DNA of 64,000 bases from an uncultured Flavobacteriaceae bacterium (GTDB lineage: Bacteria > Bacteroidota > Bacteroidia > Flavobacteriales > Flavobacteriaceae): the NCBI GenBank assembly GCA_947497145.1, contig CANMFQ010000014.1:62001-126000 (forward strand), written 5' to 3'. This document shows, piece after piece, positions 9,056 through 18,251 of the stretch (within the stretch, counting starts at the first letter, position 1; the number at the start of each line of letters is the position of its first letter). A model generated the notes under the pieces. It worked only from the letters and a program-made list of their open reading frames with translations. It was not told where the DNA came from and ran no database searches. Made by a program: the position numbers and the translations under genes.

Positions 9056-9871
9056 ATGCTAAAAAAAACTGTCCTTCATATTGGTCTTCTTATACTTTTT
9101 ATAGGCATCATACAATGTAAAAAAGATGATGGTGCTGAAAACCAAACTACCACAACAATTACCGATGAGAATGGAGACACACAGACTGTAGACACTTCTC
9201 AGAATAACAAAGCGGTAGGAGATGCTGCAAACGATCTATTATCTGGAGTAAAATTTGACAAATTATTTTTTGAAATATTTTACGTAAATGGATTTAAACC
9301 CACTGATGAAACGATAGCGAATTTTGAAAGTTTCTTGAGTGATCGACTGCATAAGCCTAACGGAATAGAAATAACACTTAAGGCAATTACGACCCCAGGG
9401 AAAGAACGGTATTCCATCAGTGAAATAAGGGCCATGGAAGACGATATTAGAACAAAATATAACAAGGGTAAGAACATTTATGTATTTGGTATTTTTTTAG
9501 ACGGTGAATATGCTGAGAATACTGAAAATGGATCCGTATTGGGTATTGCCTATAGAAATACCTCTTTCGTTATTTTTGAAAATACCATTCAGCATTTTAG
9601 TGGAAAACCTTTAGCGCCCAGCACCACTGTTTTAGAAACTACTGTCTTAAATCATGAATTTGGTCACCTACTAGGGCTTGTAAATGCAGGTAGCCCCCCT
9701 CAAAGCGACCATCAAGATGAACCTCACGGAAGACATTGCACTACCGAAAATTGCTTGATGTACTGGACTGCCGAAACTGGAGAAGGTTTATTAAATTCTA
9801 TCAGCGGCGGAACGATACCCACATTGGATAACCTTTGTTTGGATGATCTTAAAGCAAACGGAGGAAAATAA
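9056..9871 (+). CDS. Secreted metzincin-like metalloprotease lipoprotein
   Basis: 271 residues. Lipobox ends at Cys21 (IGIIQC) followed by KKDDG, resembling the acid-rich export signal of surface lipoproteins in Bacteroidota. A low-complexity linker (about 25-60) precedes the catalytic domain. The zinc motif is HEFGHLLGL (His200, Glu201, His204), with a further histidine at 219 as a possible third ligand. A Cys228-x4-Cys233 pair leads into LMYW, similar to the Met-turn region of archaemetzincin-type enzymes. The third-ligand spacing is longer than the classic HExxHxxGxxH, so the metal site assignment is partly inferred. It is monocistronic between convergent and divergent neighbours. Confidence 0.8.
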   Translation: MLKKTVLHIGLLILFIGIIQCKKDDGAENQTTTTITDENGDTQTVDTSQNNKAVGDAANDLLSGVKFDKLFFEIFYVNGFKPTDETIANFESFLSDRLHKPNGIEITLKAITTPGKERYSISEIRAMEDDIRTKYNKGKNIYVFGIFLDGEYAENTENGSVLGIAYRNTSFVIFENTIQHFSGKPLAPSTTVLETTVLNHEFGHLLGLVNAGSPPQSDHQDEPHGRHCTTENCLMYWTAETGEGLLNSISGGTIPTLDNLCLDDLKANGGK

Positions 9872-9976
9872 AAAGTAATTGCTATTGTTTTTTTTACATA
9901 CTCAGCGCTGTTATCATCATTTTCAACCTACAATAAATAGTGCAAAACTGCTCTTAAAAACGATGTAGAAAACACC

Positions 9977-12900
9977 TTAGGCTGCTTTCTTTACACCATA
10001 GTTTTCTCGGTATCTCCAATAACTTATAGCACCATATATTATAGCACCAAGAGCGATATACCAAATATAATCAGGCGTAATTGCAGCTGCCCCACTCTGC
10101 CCATAGCTATGTAAGCCTACCAAATAATAATTAACACCAAAATAGGTCATCATAATACTGGCATAAGCAATCATACTAAGAAAATTGAACGTCCATTTAC
10201 CTCTTAAACCAGGTACTAATCTGGTATGAATTACAAAAGCGTATACCATTATTGAAATTAATGCCCAAGTTTCTTTAGGATCCCAACCCCAATAGCGACC
10301 CCAACTTTCATTTGCCCACTGGCCACCCAAGAAATTACCAATAGTTAACATCACCAAACCAACCGTGAGTACCAATTCGTTGATGATGGTTAATTCTTTG
10401 ATATTGAGTTCCATTCTCTTTTTGTTCTTTTTTGTGGTAAAAATCATTAAAAAGAGACAAACAAAGCCTAAAATCATTCCTACGGTAAGCGGCCCGTAGC
10501 TACCCACAATTACGGCTACGTGAATCATTAACCAATAACTATCAAGTACGGGTTGTAAATTACCAATTGCAGGATCTACCCAGTTTTGATGTGCTATAAA
10601 TAATAGCATTGACGCTACAAAAGTTGCAGCAGCCAAGGTCATGGTGCTTTTTCTTGCAAATAACATACCCATACCCGTGGTAGCCCATGCTACATATACA
10701 ATACTCTCATAGGCATCACTCCAAGGTGCATGTCCTGAAATATACCATCGCAATACTAAACCAGCAGTATGCCAAAGAAACAAAATGATAATAGTCCCCT
10801 TGAGCACATAAGCCAAAATTTTCCAAATCTCTCTTTCTTTAAAAATTTGAAATATTAAAATAAAAAACAGCAGTACACTTACAAGTGCATACATTTTATA
10901 GAGGATATTAAAAATATCAAGCTTGTTAAAAACGACTTCTGTATTTATTCGCTGTTCAGAAGGCAACACCTCACTACCGTGATTTTTTTGATTTTTCTTA
11001 AAGGCACTTAGTAATTTATCCGCCTCGGTATAATCACCTGTTTCGATAGATTTTCGCAATGACATTAAATAATACGGAAGGGCATTTTTAACAAAATTAC
11101 CATACAAAGAATCAGCAATTTGATATGCACCACTGCGATATTCTAATGCTGAAATCCACTTGTTATTCTCATCATTAAGTAATGGAAATATTTTAACTAC
11201 GCTACCTTGCAACGCCTGATCTAGCAGACTCAAACGAATATGTAAATCCTTATAATCTTGCTGAAACTTATTTGGGTTGTTGGTTTTAGTGGCCTCTGCC
11301 AAAAACGGTTCAAGTTTGTACCCTCCTTTATTATCAAAGAAATCAGTTGGTTTTATATACTCCTGTCCTTTTGGAACACCTAAAACATTACGAATACTGT
11401 CATTTTTCCCTTTCTTATCTACCGCAATAAACTCGGCATTATACCAAGCAGCAGGGTGCAACATCATGGATAGAAATACCTGATCAGAATTCATACCATT
11501 AAACTTATTCTTCAAACTAAGCTTACGTAATAGCTCTGAAGAAAACGTATTTATTGGTTTCATACGCCCTTGCTCATCTTGCACTACCAGTTTTCCAAAT
11601 TTTTCTGCATGCTCTTTAGATACGACGGTCGTTTTTAAAACCGAATCTACCTGTGCTTGCGTGGGTGTTATAGTATGATCATGCCCATCATCTGCAGTAT
11701 GTTCTTGTGCTTGGATACTTAAAAAAGCGCCCAACACAAAAATGGCGGTTAACTTTGCTTTCTTAGCTTTAACCTTATCTAATGCTTCCGTTAAATCTTT
11801 AAAGCGTGTTTTTCCAAAAAACATAATTCCCATAAGACCTGCGTACAATAAGAAATATCCTAAATAGGTTATCCAAGTCCCCCATTGATCATGGTTTACG
11901 GAAAGAATCGTACCCTTTTCATCAGGGTGAAAACTAGACTGAAAAAACCGATACCCCCTGTGATCTAAAATATTATTCATAAAAATATCGTAATCAAACG
12001 GTCTGTCATCCTCCACGGTTACCTTACTCATAAAAGAAGCATAGCCAGCTTCTGTACCTGGATATTTTTCAGCGATAAAATCATTTAATTTAATACTAAA
12101 AGGTAACTCATATACTTTTGAACCATAAGCGAGTGAAAATTCTAAACCTCCTACCTTAAACGGTTCGGTAAAATTAGAAATACCTTTACCGCCCAAGAGT
12201 TTCTTTTCTACCGTTTCACCCTTTGATGTAACTGCTACAATGAGTGCCGATAGTGTTTGCTTATTTATTTCATTTTTAGGCACCTCCACTACTCCATAAG
12301 ACCCCTTTACCACAGGCTCTGGAATGACAAATTGCATCCCTGCCATGGAGTATAGCGATCGTAATTGAAAAGTTTGGAGGCTATCTTTTACTACCTGCCC
12401 TTGAAATTTATCTGCCATCCGCATAAAATTCCCTGTAAAGGGTGATTTTATTTGATAAGTAGAATCGGTAGTGGATATGTTTATCGCCCCCTCGGTAGGT
12501 TTATTTAGGGCAAAAAGGACATTATGTATATTGTTGACCTTATTATTTTCTAGGTAATGCTCTTCTCTTTGCCCCGTACCTGCTTCAACAATTTTTAGGT
12601 ATTCTTTGCCATTTTCATCAGGAATTAATCCTTCTTTAGCTCCTTTCATAAACCCAACATACGAAATAGTAAAAGGCTGTCCGTTAAAATCATATTCCCA
12701 CGGAAGATTCGATTTTAAGGCCTCAGGCGTGACGATTAAGTCATCTTCTAAAACCCTCCTTTTTAAGGAGTCATTAATTTTACCATCTACATAGGCCGTT
12801 AAGTAGGTTTTATCAGAATAAAAAACACGCTCTGTTTGCCCTTCTCGAATAGGCATCATACCCTCAAAACTAATGTAACGGGTAACAAAAGCACCAATAA

Positions 12901-13180
12901 TTATTAAAACCCAAGATAAATGCAAGACAAGTACAGGCCACTTTTTCCAAGTAAGTAACCGATACCTGAACATATTTCCTATAAAATTAATTACAAAAAA
13001 CACCATAATGGCTTCAAACCAAGTGGTGTTATAAATCCATATTCTAGCTGTTTCTGTACTATACTTACTTTCGATAAATGTACCAAAGGCCATTGCGGTA
13101 CCAAAAACTAAAAATAATATCGCCATTAGGCGTGTGGAAAAGAAAAAATTCTTGAGCAATTTTGTCATCGGAAGATGCAT
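9977..13180 (-). CDS. Fused ResB/CcsA cytochrome c biogenesis protein
   Basis: 1067 residues in one chain. The N-terminal half is ResB/Ccs1-like: four membrane helices with a large extracytoplasmic domain (about 100-430), then a helix near 440. A long periplasmic linker follows (His/Asp-rich near 495-505). The C-terminal half is CcsA-like with the WWD heme-handling signature WGRYWGWDPKETWAL around residue 955-970 and about eight further helices. Together these form the system II cytochrome c synthetase, which moves heme out and attaches it to apocytochrome c. This fused form is common in Bacteroidota. Met5 is an alternative start. It is monocistronic in appearance. Confidence 0.95.
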   Translation of the reverse strand: MHLPMTKLLKNFFFSTRLMAILFLVFGTAMAFGTFIESKYSTETARIWIYNTTWFEAIMVFFVINFIGNMFRYRLLTWKKWPVLVLHLSWVLIIIGAFVTRYISFEGMMPIREGQTERVFYSDKTYLTAYVDGKINDSLKRRVLEDDLIVTPEALKSNLPWEYDFNGQPFTISYVGFMKGAKEGLIPDENGKEYLKIVEAGTGQREEHYLENNKVNNIHNVLFALNKPTEGAINISTTDSTYQIKSPFTGNFMRMADKFQGQVVKDSLQTFQLRSLYSMAGMQFVIPEPVVKGSYGVVEVPKNEINKQTLSALIVAVTSKGETVEKKLLGGKGISNFTEPFKVGGLEFSLAYGSKVYELPFSIKLNDFIAEKYPGTEAGYASFMSKVTVEDDRPFDYDIFMNNILDHRGYRFFQSSFHPDEKGTILSVNHDQWGTWITYLGYFLLYAGLMGIMFFGKTRFKDLTEALDKVKAKKAKLTAIFVLGAFLSIQAQEHTADDGHDHTITPTQAQVDSVLKTTVVSKEHAEKFGKLVVQDEQGRMKPINTFSSELLRKLSLKNKFNGMNSDQVFLSMMLHPAAWYNAEFIAVDKKGKNDSIRNVLGVPKGQEYIKPTDFFDNKGGYKLEPFLAEATKTNNPNKFQQDYKDLHIRLSLLDQALQGSVVKIFPLLNDENNKWISALEYRSGAYQIADSLYGNFVKNALPYYLMSLRKSIETGDYTEADKLLSAFKKNQKNHGSEVLPSEQRINTEVVFNKLDIFNILYKMYALVSVLLFFILIFQIFKEREIWKILAYVLKGTIIILFLWHTAGLVLRWYISGHAPWSDAYESIVYVAWATTGMGMLFARKSTMTLAAATFVASMLLFIAHQNWVDPAIGNLQPVLDSYWLMIHVAVIVGSYGPLTVGMILGFVCLFLMIFTTKKNKKRMELNIKELTIINELVLTVGLVMLTIGNFLGGQWANESWGRYWGWDPKETWALISIMVYAFVIHTRLVPGLRGKWTFNFLSMIAYASIMMTYFGVNYYLVGLHSYGQSGAAAITPDYIWYIALGAIIYGAISYWRYRENYGVKKAA

Positions 13181-13330
13181 TGGTTTTCAAGAAGCGAAAA
13201 TACCAACTTTTTATGGTTTTTGTTCCTAGAAAAAGGTTAAACCTAAGTTACTGGTCAAAAAAACACCTCTTATGGTTAGTACAGCCCAAAAACAGGATGC
13301 CGAAAACTGGAGTAATGAGAGATGTTAGAA

Positions 13331-13405
13331 ATGAGAGCAGAGAGAAGAGAGAAGAGACAAGATCATTTCTCTTTGTTCTTTTTTTTGTTCTTTTCTCTCT
13401 CAGCC
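13331..13405. repeat. Purine/pyrimidine-rich imperfect inverted repeat
   Basis: A block of GAGA/AAGAG units (13333-13360) is followed by a mirror block of CTCTTT/TTCTTTTCTCTCTC (13367-13401). The two strands can fold back as a long imperfect hairpin. It lies in the 260-base gap between the CcsBA start and the end of the DUF4252 operon. An apparent 84-residue frame across it is an artefact of low complexity. Confidence 0.5.
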
Positions 13406-13441
13406 CAGCTGTATGACTAAATGGAATACGAAGGTTAATTT

Positions 13442-13981
13442 TTAATCCTTAAATAAGGAACCTAATTTCTCCAAACCAGCTCCGTCATAATCAGATTTTT
13501 GAACAGCCTGTAGTAATTGCAGCATATTTGCAGGGTTCATATTATTACCCAAAACACGTATTACAGCAAATCCCTTTTCTTTATTATCGCCAAAAATAAC
13601 AACCTCATCAATAGCATCATCATCACCCAAATACTTTACCGTTGCCTTGCCATAAGGAGTATTCATTTTCATGAGTTCTACAAAATCTTCATTCTTGAGA
13701 ATAGCCTTTACTTTGGTTTTCTCTAGCGCATACTCCGCATCATTAGCTGCCGTTTTTTTAAAAGCAAGAATATCGAGTTTTCTCAATGAACTAATAGCTT
13801 CATTTTCTATAGGAGATAAGGCTGCCTTATCTAATTCTAATATACTAGCAGGAACGCCAAAGGATATAAAATTAGGATTCTCGGTATTTGCTACAAAATA
13901 CCCTTGCAGACTTTGCTCAGAAGTACATGCTGTAAACAATACGAGGCATAGTAGGCTGATTGATTGATATATGTTTTTCAT
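13442..13981 (-). CDS. DUF4252 family lipoprotein
   Basis: About 179 residues from the ATG at 13981, chosen because it gives a clean lipoprotein signal with Cys19 (CLVLFTAC); the frame is open upstream to 14038 but that extension is not signal-like. The mature part fits the DUF4252 family: a conserved block of short helix/strand units ending LLQAVQKSDYDGAGLEK. No catalytic residues are evident and the function is unknown. It is the last of three DUF4252 genes downstream of an ECF sigma factor and the most divergent of the three. Confidence 0.85.
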   Translation of the reverse strand: MKNIYQSISLLCLVLFTACTSEQSLQGYFVANTENPNFISFGVPASILELDKAALSPIENEAISSLRKLDILAFKKTAANDAEYALEKTKVKAILKNEDFVELMKMNTPYGKATVKYLGDDDAIDEVVIFGDNKEKGFAVIRVLGNNMNPANMLQLLQAVQKSDYDGAGLEKLGSLFKD

Positions 13982-14104
13982 CTTGTTTTTTCTTGTATAA
14001 ACAATATTTTTTTTGACTATAATTTGTAATGAACTCAATTTTAAAGAAAACTAAAATAGCAGACAAAAACAATTTTGTCTGCTAGTAAAACTTTCGCAAC
14101 TACA

Positions 14105-14656
14105 TTATTTTGTACCATTACCCTCTGCCTTTTTTAAATCGCTTGGCAGATTCATTTTATTGGTAATTGCACCTATTTTATTTAAATCGATATCACCCGT
14201 CATGGATACTAAAACAGTTTCTAATTTACGACCATGAACGCTTACATCTGCTTTATCCATACCCGACACAAACATCAGCAATTCTTTTACATGGTCTTCA
14301 TCTTTACCATTCTGTATGTAAAATTTGACATTGACATCTTTATCCTTCACCCGCATAAGTTCTTCCATAGAAGAATTTTTTAAATATTTACGCACCGTAG
14401 CGGTCATATCTGCTGAAATCTTTTTGTTTTCAGTGATGAACACTTTTATTCCTGTAATGCCCTTAGCTACTTCAGCAAATTCTTTTGCTTCAGCATCATC
14501 GGTCATGCTACTGATTTTTGAAACCAAATTAATCATCCCTTTATTAAGGATCACGGCACCCACATCATCCATATTTTCGTATTTATCTAAAATAGACTGT
14601 GAAAAACCAAAGGCTGGTAAAATTGCAATTGCTACTAATAAAATTATTTTTTTCAT
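14105..14656 (-). CDS. DUF4252 family secreted protein
   Basis: 183 residues with a Sec signal peptide (ILLVAIAILPAFGFSQS) and no lipobox. It is a close paralogue of the next gene upstream: both start the mature part with SQSI-DKYE, share LEELMRVKDK or MEELMRVKDK, VKFYI-NGKDEDHV-ELLMFV-G and GRKLETVL-S-TGDIDLNKIGA. Function unknown. The spacing to its neighbours (about 113 and 123 bases) is moderate, so it may be co-transcribed or have its own promoter. Confidence 0.85.
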   Translation of the reverse strand: MKKIILLVAIAILPAFGFSQSILDKYENMDDVGAVILNKGMINLVSKISSMTDDAEAKEFAEVAKGITGIKVFITENKKISADMTATVRKYLKNSSMEELMRVKDKDVNVKFYIQNGKDEDHVKELLMFVSGMDKADVSVHGRKLETVLVSMTGDIDLNKIGAITNKMNLPSDLKKAEGNGTK

Positions 14657-14769
14657 GACTGTTTGTTTTTTATCGTCACCTTAATTTACAGGCTCAACGA
14701 TTGATTAAAAAATGATTGATTGATATGAATAATCATGTATGACATAGCATACATAATATTTACAGCTAC

Positions 14770-15330
14770 TTACTGCTTTTCTTTTTTACTTACTTTGTTA
14801 AGTTCATCAGGAAGGTTCATCTTTTTTGTAAGTGCGCCAATTTTATTTAAATCGATGTCTCCTGTTAATGACAATAATACGGTTTCCAATTTACGGCCAT
14901 TTAATTCTACGTCAATATTTTTCACTCCTGTAACAAACATTAACAATTCACTCACATGATCTTCATCTTTACCATTTCTGATATAGAATTTAACATTGGT
15001 ATTTTTATCTTTTACTCGCATTAGCTCTTCAAGCTTTTCTGACTTCAAATACTTAGCTACGGTAGCTTTCATATCGCTAGACACCTTTGTATCTTCGGTA
15101 ACAAATACTTTTAAGCCATTCAACTTTTTAGCCATATTCATATATTCTTGCGCCTCTGGGTCGTCCATATCAACCTCCATTTTAGCCAAAAGATTAAACA
15201 TGCTTTTATTAATGACTACCGCACTTACCTCATCTAAATCTTCGTATTTATCAAAAATTGATTGTGAAAACCCAATTAGAGGCATTAAGGTTAGCAATAC
15301 GATTACGATACTATTTTTCATTTTTTTCAT
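14770..15330 (-). CDS. DUF4252 family secreted protein (paralogue)
   Basis: 186 residues; signal peptide ends near LIGFSQS. It is highly similar over its length to the product of the adjacent DUF4252 gene, so the pair arose by tandem duplication. Met4 is an alternative start. The ECF sigma factor and a small membrane protein lie directly upstream on the same strand, which suggests the DUF4252 proteins are targets or partners of that regulator. No enzymatic motif is visible. Confidence 0.85.
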   Translation of the reverse strand: MKKMKNSIVIVLLTLMPLIGFSQSIFDKYEDLDEVSAVVINKSMFNLLAKMEVDMDDPEAQEYMNMAKKLNGLKVFVTEDTKVSSDMKATVAKYLKSEKLEELMRVKDKNTNVKFYIRNGKDEDHVSELLMFVTGVKNIDVELNGRKLETVLLSLTGDIDLNKIGALTKKMNLPDELNKVSKKEKQ

Positions 15331-15488
15331 TTTTATTATTATTTAAGTAGGTTTAATTTGTCATGTTCTCCTTGCGTTTTAAAATCCAGTTATAAAAGGT
15401 TTTTTTTATTCTCACATTTTAAAACAAAAGAGGTATAAGATTGAGTTAATTTTCACAATAAACATTGATAGTTTACTGTCTCACAATT

Positions 15489-15941
15489 CTAATTGTTGTT
15501 ATAAATTTTTTGTTTTGTTTTTTCAAATTGATTTAAATACGCTACTTTTTCTGTTCCTTTATTAAAATTTTCAGATAAAAAATCCAGTGCTTTTTTTGTT
15601 TCTTGGTAGGCATATTCTGTAGCCATGCGCTCTTTTTCTTTTTGTTCAAAGTAGGTATTACCAAAATACACGCCAAAAAATAAAAGCCCAACAGCAGCAA
15701 CAGAAAGCCATTTGTAATTAAACTTCATCTTTTTCGCACTAGCATCACTTTCTAATACCACCTCTTTATCAAATTGCTCTTGCTTTGCAGCAGCAAAATA
15801 GTTGAATATGGGTGTATACGATGCTAAATGCTCGGGAACATTACCTTGCGCAAAATACTTTTTCAATAGTTCTTCTTCGGCAACTGTTGTGTTTGCTTCA
15901 AAATATTTTGCTATTAATTTTTCTATGTTATCCAATTCCAT
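15489..15941 (-). CDS. Small single-pass membrane protein, putative anti-sigma factor
   Basis: 150 residues: a cytoplasmic N-terminal helical region (1-75), one membrane segment at about 78-95 (WLSVAAVGLLFFGVYFG), then a charged extracytoplasmic tail. The start overlaps the end of the sigma factor gene by 14 bases, so the two are translationally coupled. An N-terminal cytosolic domain plus one TM and this position are typical of anti-sigma factors, but no ZAS/HxxxCxxC motif is present. The anti-sigma role is inferred from context. Confidence 0.7.
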   Translation of the reverse strand: MELDNIEKLIAKYFEANTTVAEEELLKKYFAQGNVPEHLASYTPIFNYFAAAKQEQFDKEVVLESDASAKKMKFNYKWLSVAAVGLLFFGVYFGNTYFEQKEKERMATEYAYQETKKALDFLSENFNKGTEKVAYLNQFEKTKQKIYNNN

Positions 15942-16458
15942 AACTATGTTTTTGAACTAATTTTTCTCTTACTGTTTTTCTTGCTCTCGACAAAGCCACA
16001 CGAACTGCTGTGGGTTGCATGCCAAGCATTTCAGAAATCTCATCAAAATCGTACTCTTCTACATCTCTCAATTGCAATACCATTTTTTGTTGCTCGGGCA
16101 GCTCGTCCATAATTTTTTCTACCCAACTAATACTATCTTTTGCTTCTATTTGATTTTGCAACAAACTACCCTTTTCTTGATAGTTGGTATGCACCAATTT
16201 TAAATTACCTGCTTGCTTGGACTTTAAACGGTCTAAACAAAAATTCTTAGTCATGGTCATTGCAAAAGCCTCTACATTTTTATAGGTCCCCATTGATTTT
16301 TTCTTAGACCATAATTTCAACAGTATCTCTTGTGTAGCATCTTCAGCCTCCTCACTAGAAACCAACAAGCGTTTGGCTAGCCTATAAAGCTTATCTTTAA
16401 AAGGCATTACTACATTTAAAAATTCTGACTGCTGCATGGGTTGGTTACTATTTTGCAC
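15928..16458 (-). CDS. ECF-type RNA polymerase sigma factor
   Basis: 176 residues with sigma-70 region 2 at about 20-90 (LYRLAKRLL, EDATQEILLKLW) and region 4 at about 115-168 (LPEQQKMVLQLRD, DEISEMLGMQPTAVRVALSRARKTV, a helix-turn-helix). Length fits ECF factors. It is first in a run with the putative anti-sigma gene (14-base overlap) and three DUF4252 genes. Such sigma/anti-sigma pairs usually regulate their own operon in response to envelope signals; the signal here is unknown. Confidence 0.93.
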   Translation of the reverse strand: MQNSNQPMQQSEFLNVVMPFKDKLYRLAKRLLVSSEEAEDATQEILLKLWSKKKSMGTYKNVEAFAMTMTKNFCLDRLKSKQAGNLKLVHTNYQEKGSLLQNQIEAKDSISWVEKIMDELPEQQKMVLQLRDVEEYDFDEISEMLGMQPTAVRVALSRARKTVREKLVQKHSYGIG

Positions 16459-16560
16459 GCTGTTCTTACTCGTTTACAAAAGGAAGACGAAGTATACCTA
16501 TTTTTGTTACACGATTTTTTTATTTATTTAAAAAAACTAAAATTTTAGGTAAATAACTTA

Positions 16561-16594
16561 AAAAAATAGCGGAGGCATGCCTCCGCTATTTTTT
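16561..16594. terminator. Bidirectional terminator (perfect palindrome)
   Basis: A 34-base perfect palindrome with arms 16561-16577 and 16578-16594 (core TAGCGGAGGC/GCCTCCGCTA) ending in six Ts on either strand. It separates the immunity-like gene's downstream end from the sigma factor operon's upstream region. Confidence 0.85.
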
Positions 16595-16654
16595 ACTTAT
16601 CGACTTAATAATCAGATGGTCTTCAAATACCAAGTTAAAGTAGTATTTCGCTAC

Positions 16655-17494
16655 TCATTCTTGTTTCAAAGGCGTTAAACTCCAAGTGTTATATTTTATA
16701 ACTTTATGTTCAACCAATAAATCACAAAATTCTTTAGAAATTATTATTTTTCTATGACCCCTTAATAGTTCTTCTTGACTATAACAAATATGAAAATCAA
16801 ATTCATTTTCAAAAGGAGGAAAAAAATCTAAAGTTTGTAATGCATATTGTTTAAATCCACCTGTTTCTTCAGGTGGATGAATATCGTATGCAGAATTTTC
16901 AAGCAACAATTTGCTTTTTGCTATAGGGATTACTAATTGAATTGTATCTTCTAAAGGTTTTCCTGTTTTATAATTTAAAACTGGCATTGATTGTAGTCCT
17001 AAAGGAGCCAATATTTCTTGGTAAAAGTCTTTTTTAAAGAAAACAAATTCAAATTCTAATTCTAAATGAAATCCTTTTTGAGTTTTTCCGTATTTAGGTT
17101 TTTTAACCTTAAAGGGAGCTATTTGGGTTTTGTTAACCCTAAATTGTTTGTTTTTAAATTTAAATATTTCATCTTCATAAAGCATTCTTTTTTGTGGTTC
17201 TGGATACCCGTTGTTTTTTTGGTATAATCCGTTTAAGGCATAATATAACGCATTATCAAGCTCTTGTTTTGAAAATTTAGAAAAAGAATGTTTAACAACA
17301 AACTCTGGTGGTTTTACTTTATGAAATAAACTATCTTTTCGTGAATAATATTTCATTATCTCATTATACCGGCTATCTTGTTCAACCCAAAAACCATCGT
17401 AACCTTCTTCAACAACTTTATTTAAATTTAAACTATTTAAAAAGTCAACATCTTTTTTGCGCCATTTTGCAAAAAATGAATAACAATTAATCAT
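16655..17494 (-). CDS. Putative immunity protein (Imm11/DUF1629-like C-terminus)
   Basis: 279 residues, no signal peptide or membrane segment, rich in aromatic and charged residues. I do not recognise the N-terminal half. The C-terminal stretch HRKIIISKEFCDLLVEHKV followed by a short segment ending SLTPLK resembles the end of Imm11/DUF1629 immunity proteins, and the same kind of ending closes the pseudogene at 18252-18914. Its ATG overlaps the TGA of a toxin-like tail (ATGA at 17491-17494), the coupling expected of a toxin/immunity pair. It is the only intact gene of this cluster. The immunity role is inference. Confidence 0.5.
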   Translation of the reverse strand: MINCYSFFAKWRKKDVDFLNSLNLNKVVEEGYDGFWVEQDSRYNEIMKYYSRKDSLFHKVKPPEFVVKHSFSKFSKQELDNALYYALNGLYQKNNGYPEPQKRMLYEDEIFKFKNKQFRVNKTQIAPFKVKKPKYGKTQKGFHLELEFEFVFFKKDFYQEILAPLGLQSMPVLNYKTGKPLEDTIQLVIPIAKSKLLLENSAYDIHPPEETGGFKQYALQTLDFFPPFENEFDFHICYSQEELLRGHRKIIISKEFCDLLVEHKVIKYNTWSLTPLKQE

Positions 17495-17646
17495 AATCCT
17501 AATGCTATTAATATTTCTGGATAATCCTTATAATTTTTTTTTGCTACTGATAAAATCTGCGCAACTGTAGCTGTTTCCGTCGTTACCCCTGTCCTCCCGG
17601 GTGTTCCAGGAGTCCCATTTCTCCCTTCTTTGCCAATTGCCTTTAT
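17491..17646 (-). pseudogene. C-terminal remnant of a toxin-like gene
   Basis: A frame of 51 codons without an ATG runs into the immunity gene, stop TGA overlapping its ATG. It begins after an in-frame TGA and reads GRNGTPGTPGRTG then TVAQILSVAKKNYKDYPEIL and ends ALGL. The Gly-Thr-Pro repeat resembles linkers in front of toxin tips, but the fragment is too short to name a toxin class. Locally higher GC (17580-17615) than the surrounding sequence. Confidence 0.4.
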
Positions 17647-17997
17647 TCACTCTTGCGAACATTTATAATGTTCACTACCTTTTTTCCTTTATCAACAACA
17701 ATACATAACCAATCATCCGAGTTCTTTCCTAATTTCTCCCCAAGTTGCTTGATAAATATTTTTCAAATAACCTCCTATTTTTTAAGTTACATTCTTTATA
17801 AGACTCAACAACAAGCTCATTAATGTCTTGATAAAAATATGCTTCTTTCTGTTGTAAAAATTCAATATACTCTACAAATTTATCTCCATTCACATCATTT
17901 TCATGCTTAAATCGATATTCATCTGGTATTAATTACAAAATTTGTTACTATCATATACATCCCTCAAAAACGCTGCAACAATTTATTTGTTAGTCAT
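17643..17997 (-). pseudogene. Broken small gene, possibly an immunity gene
   Basis: Conceptual translation from an ATG at 17997 gives about 118 residues with two lesions: an in-frame TAA at codon 5 (17983-17985) and a one-base frameshift near 17932-17940. The pieces read IVAAFLRDVYDSNKFC, then LIPDEYRFKHENDV through to DWLCIVVDKGKKVVNI and a TAA at 17643. The downstream part is one uninterrupted frame of 96 codons with normal-looking amino acid content. Family not recognised; a small immunity protein is plausible from its place between toxin and immunity remnants. Confidence 0.5.
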
Positions 17998-18251
17998 TTT
18001 AGTGCTTTCTGTAGGAAATGAAAAAAAATACCATTACATTTTTGAAATCAAACATCATAAATAACTCATTTTTTTAAACATTTACATCTTTTAAGGAGTA
18101 ATACCACTCTTGAATTGACTTACTCTTAAAAAAAACCTACTAACTACTCGTATGAATTGTTAATCAAAAACCGCTACCCTAGTGTACAAACTATGCTCAA
18201 AAAAACCTTATTCTTTCAAGGCAAATCTTTGAGAGAGTAGCCCCTTAGCAA
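17998..18251. other. Spacer within the decayed immunity cluster
   Basis: About 250 bases, AT-rich with many A- and T-runs. All frames are closed by frequent stops. No RNA gene or terminator was seen. Confidence 0.4.

Noticed and set aside
13162-13416. 84-codon plus-strand frame
   Set aside because: It overlaps the start of the CcsBA gene and the purine-rich repeat; composition is an artefact of low complexity.
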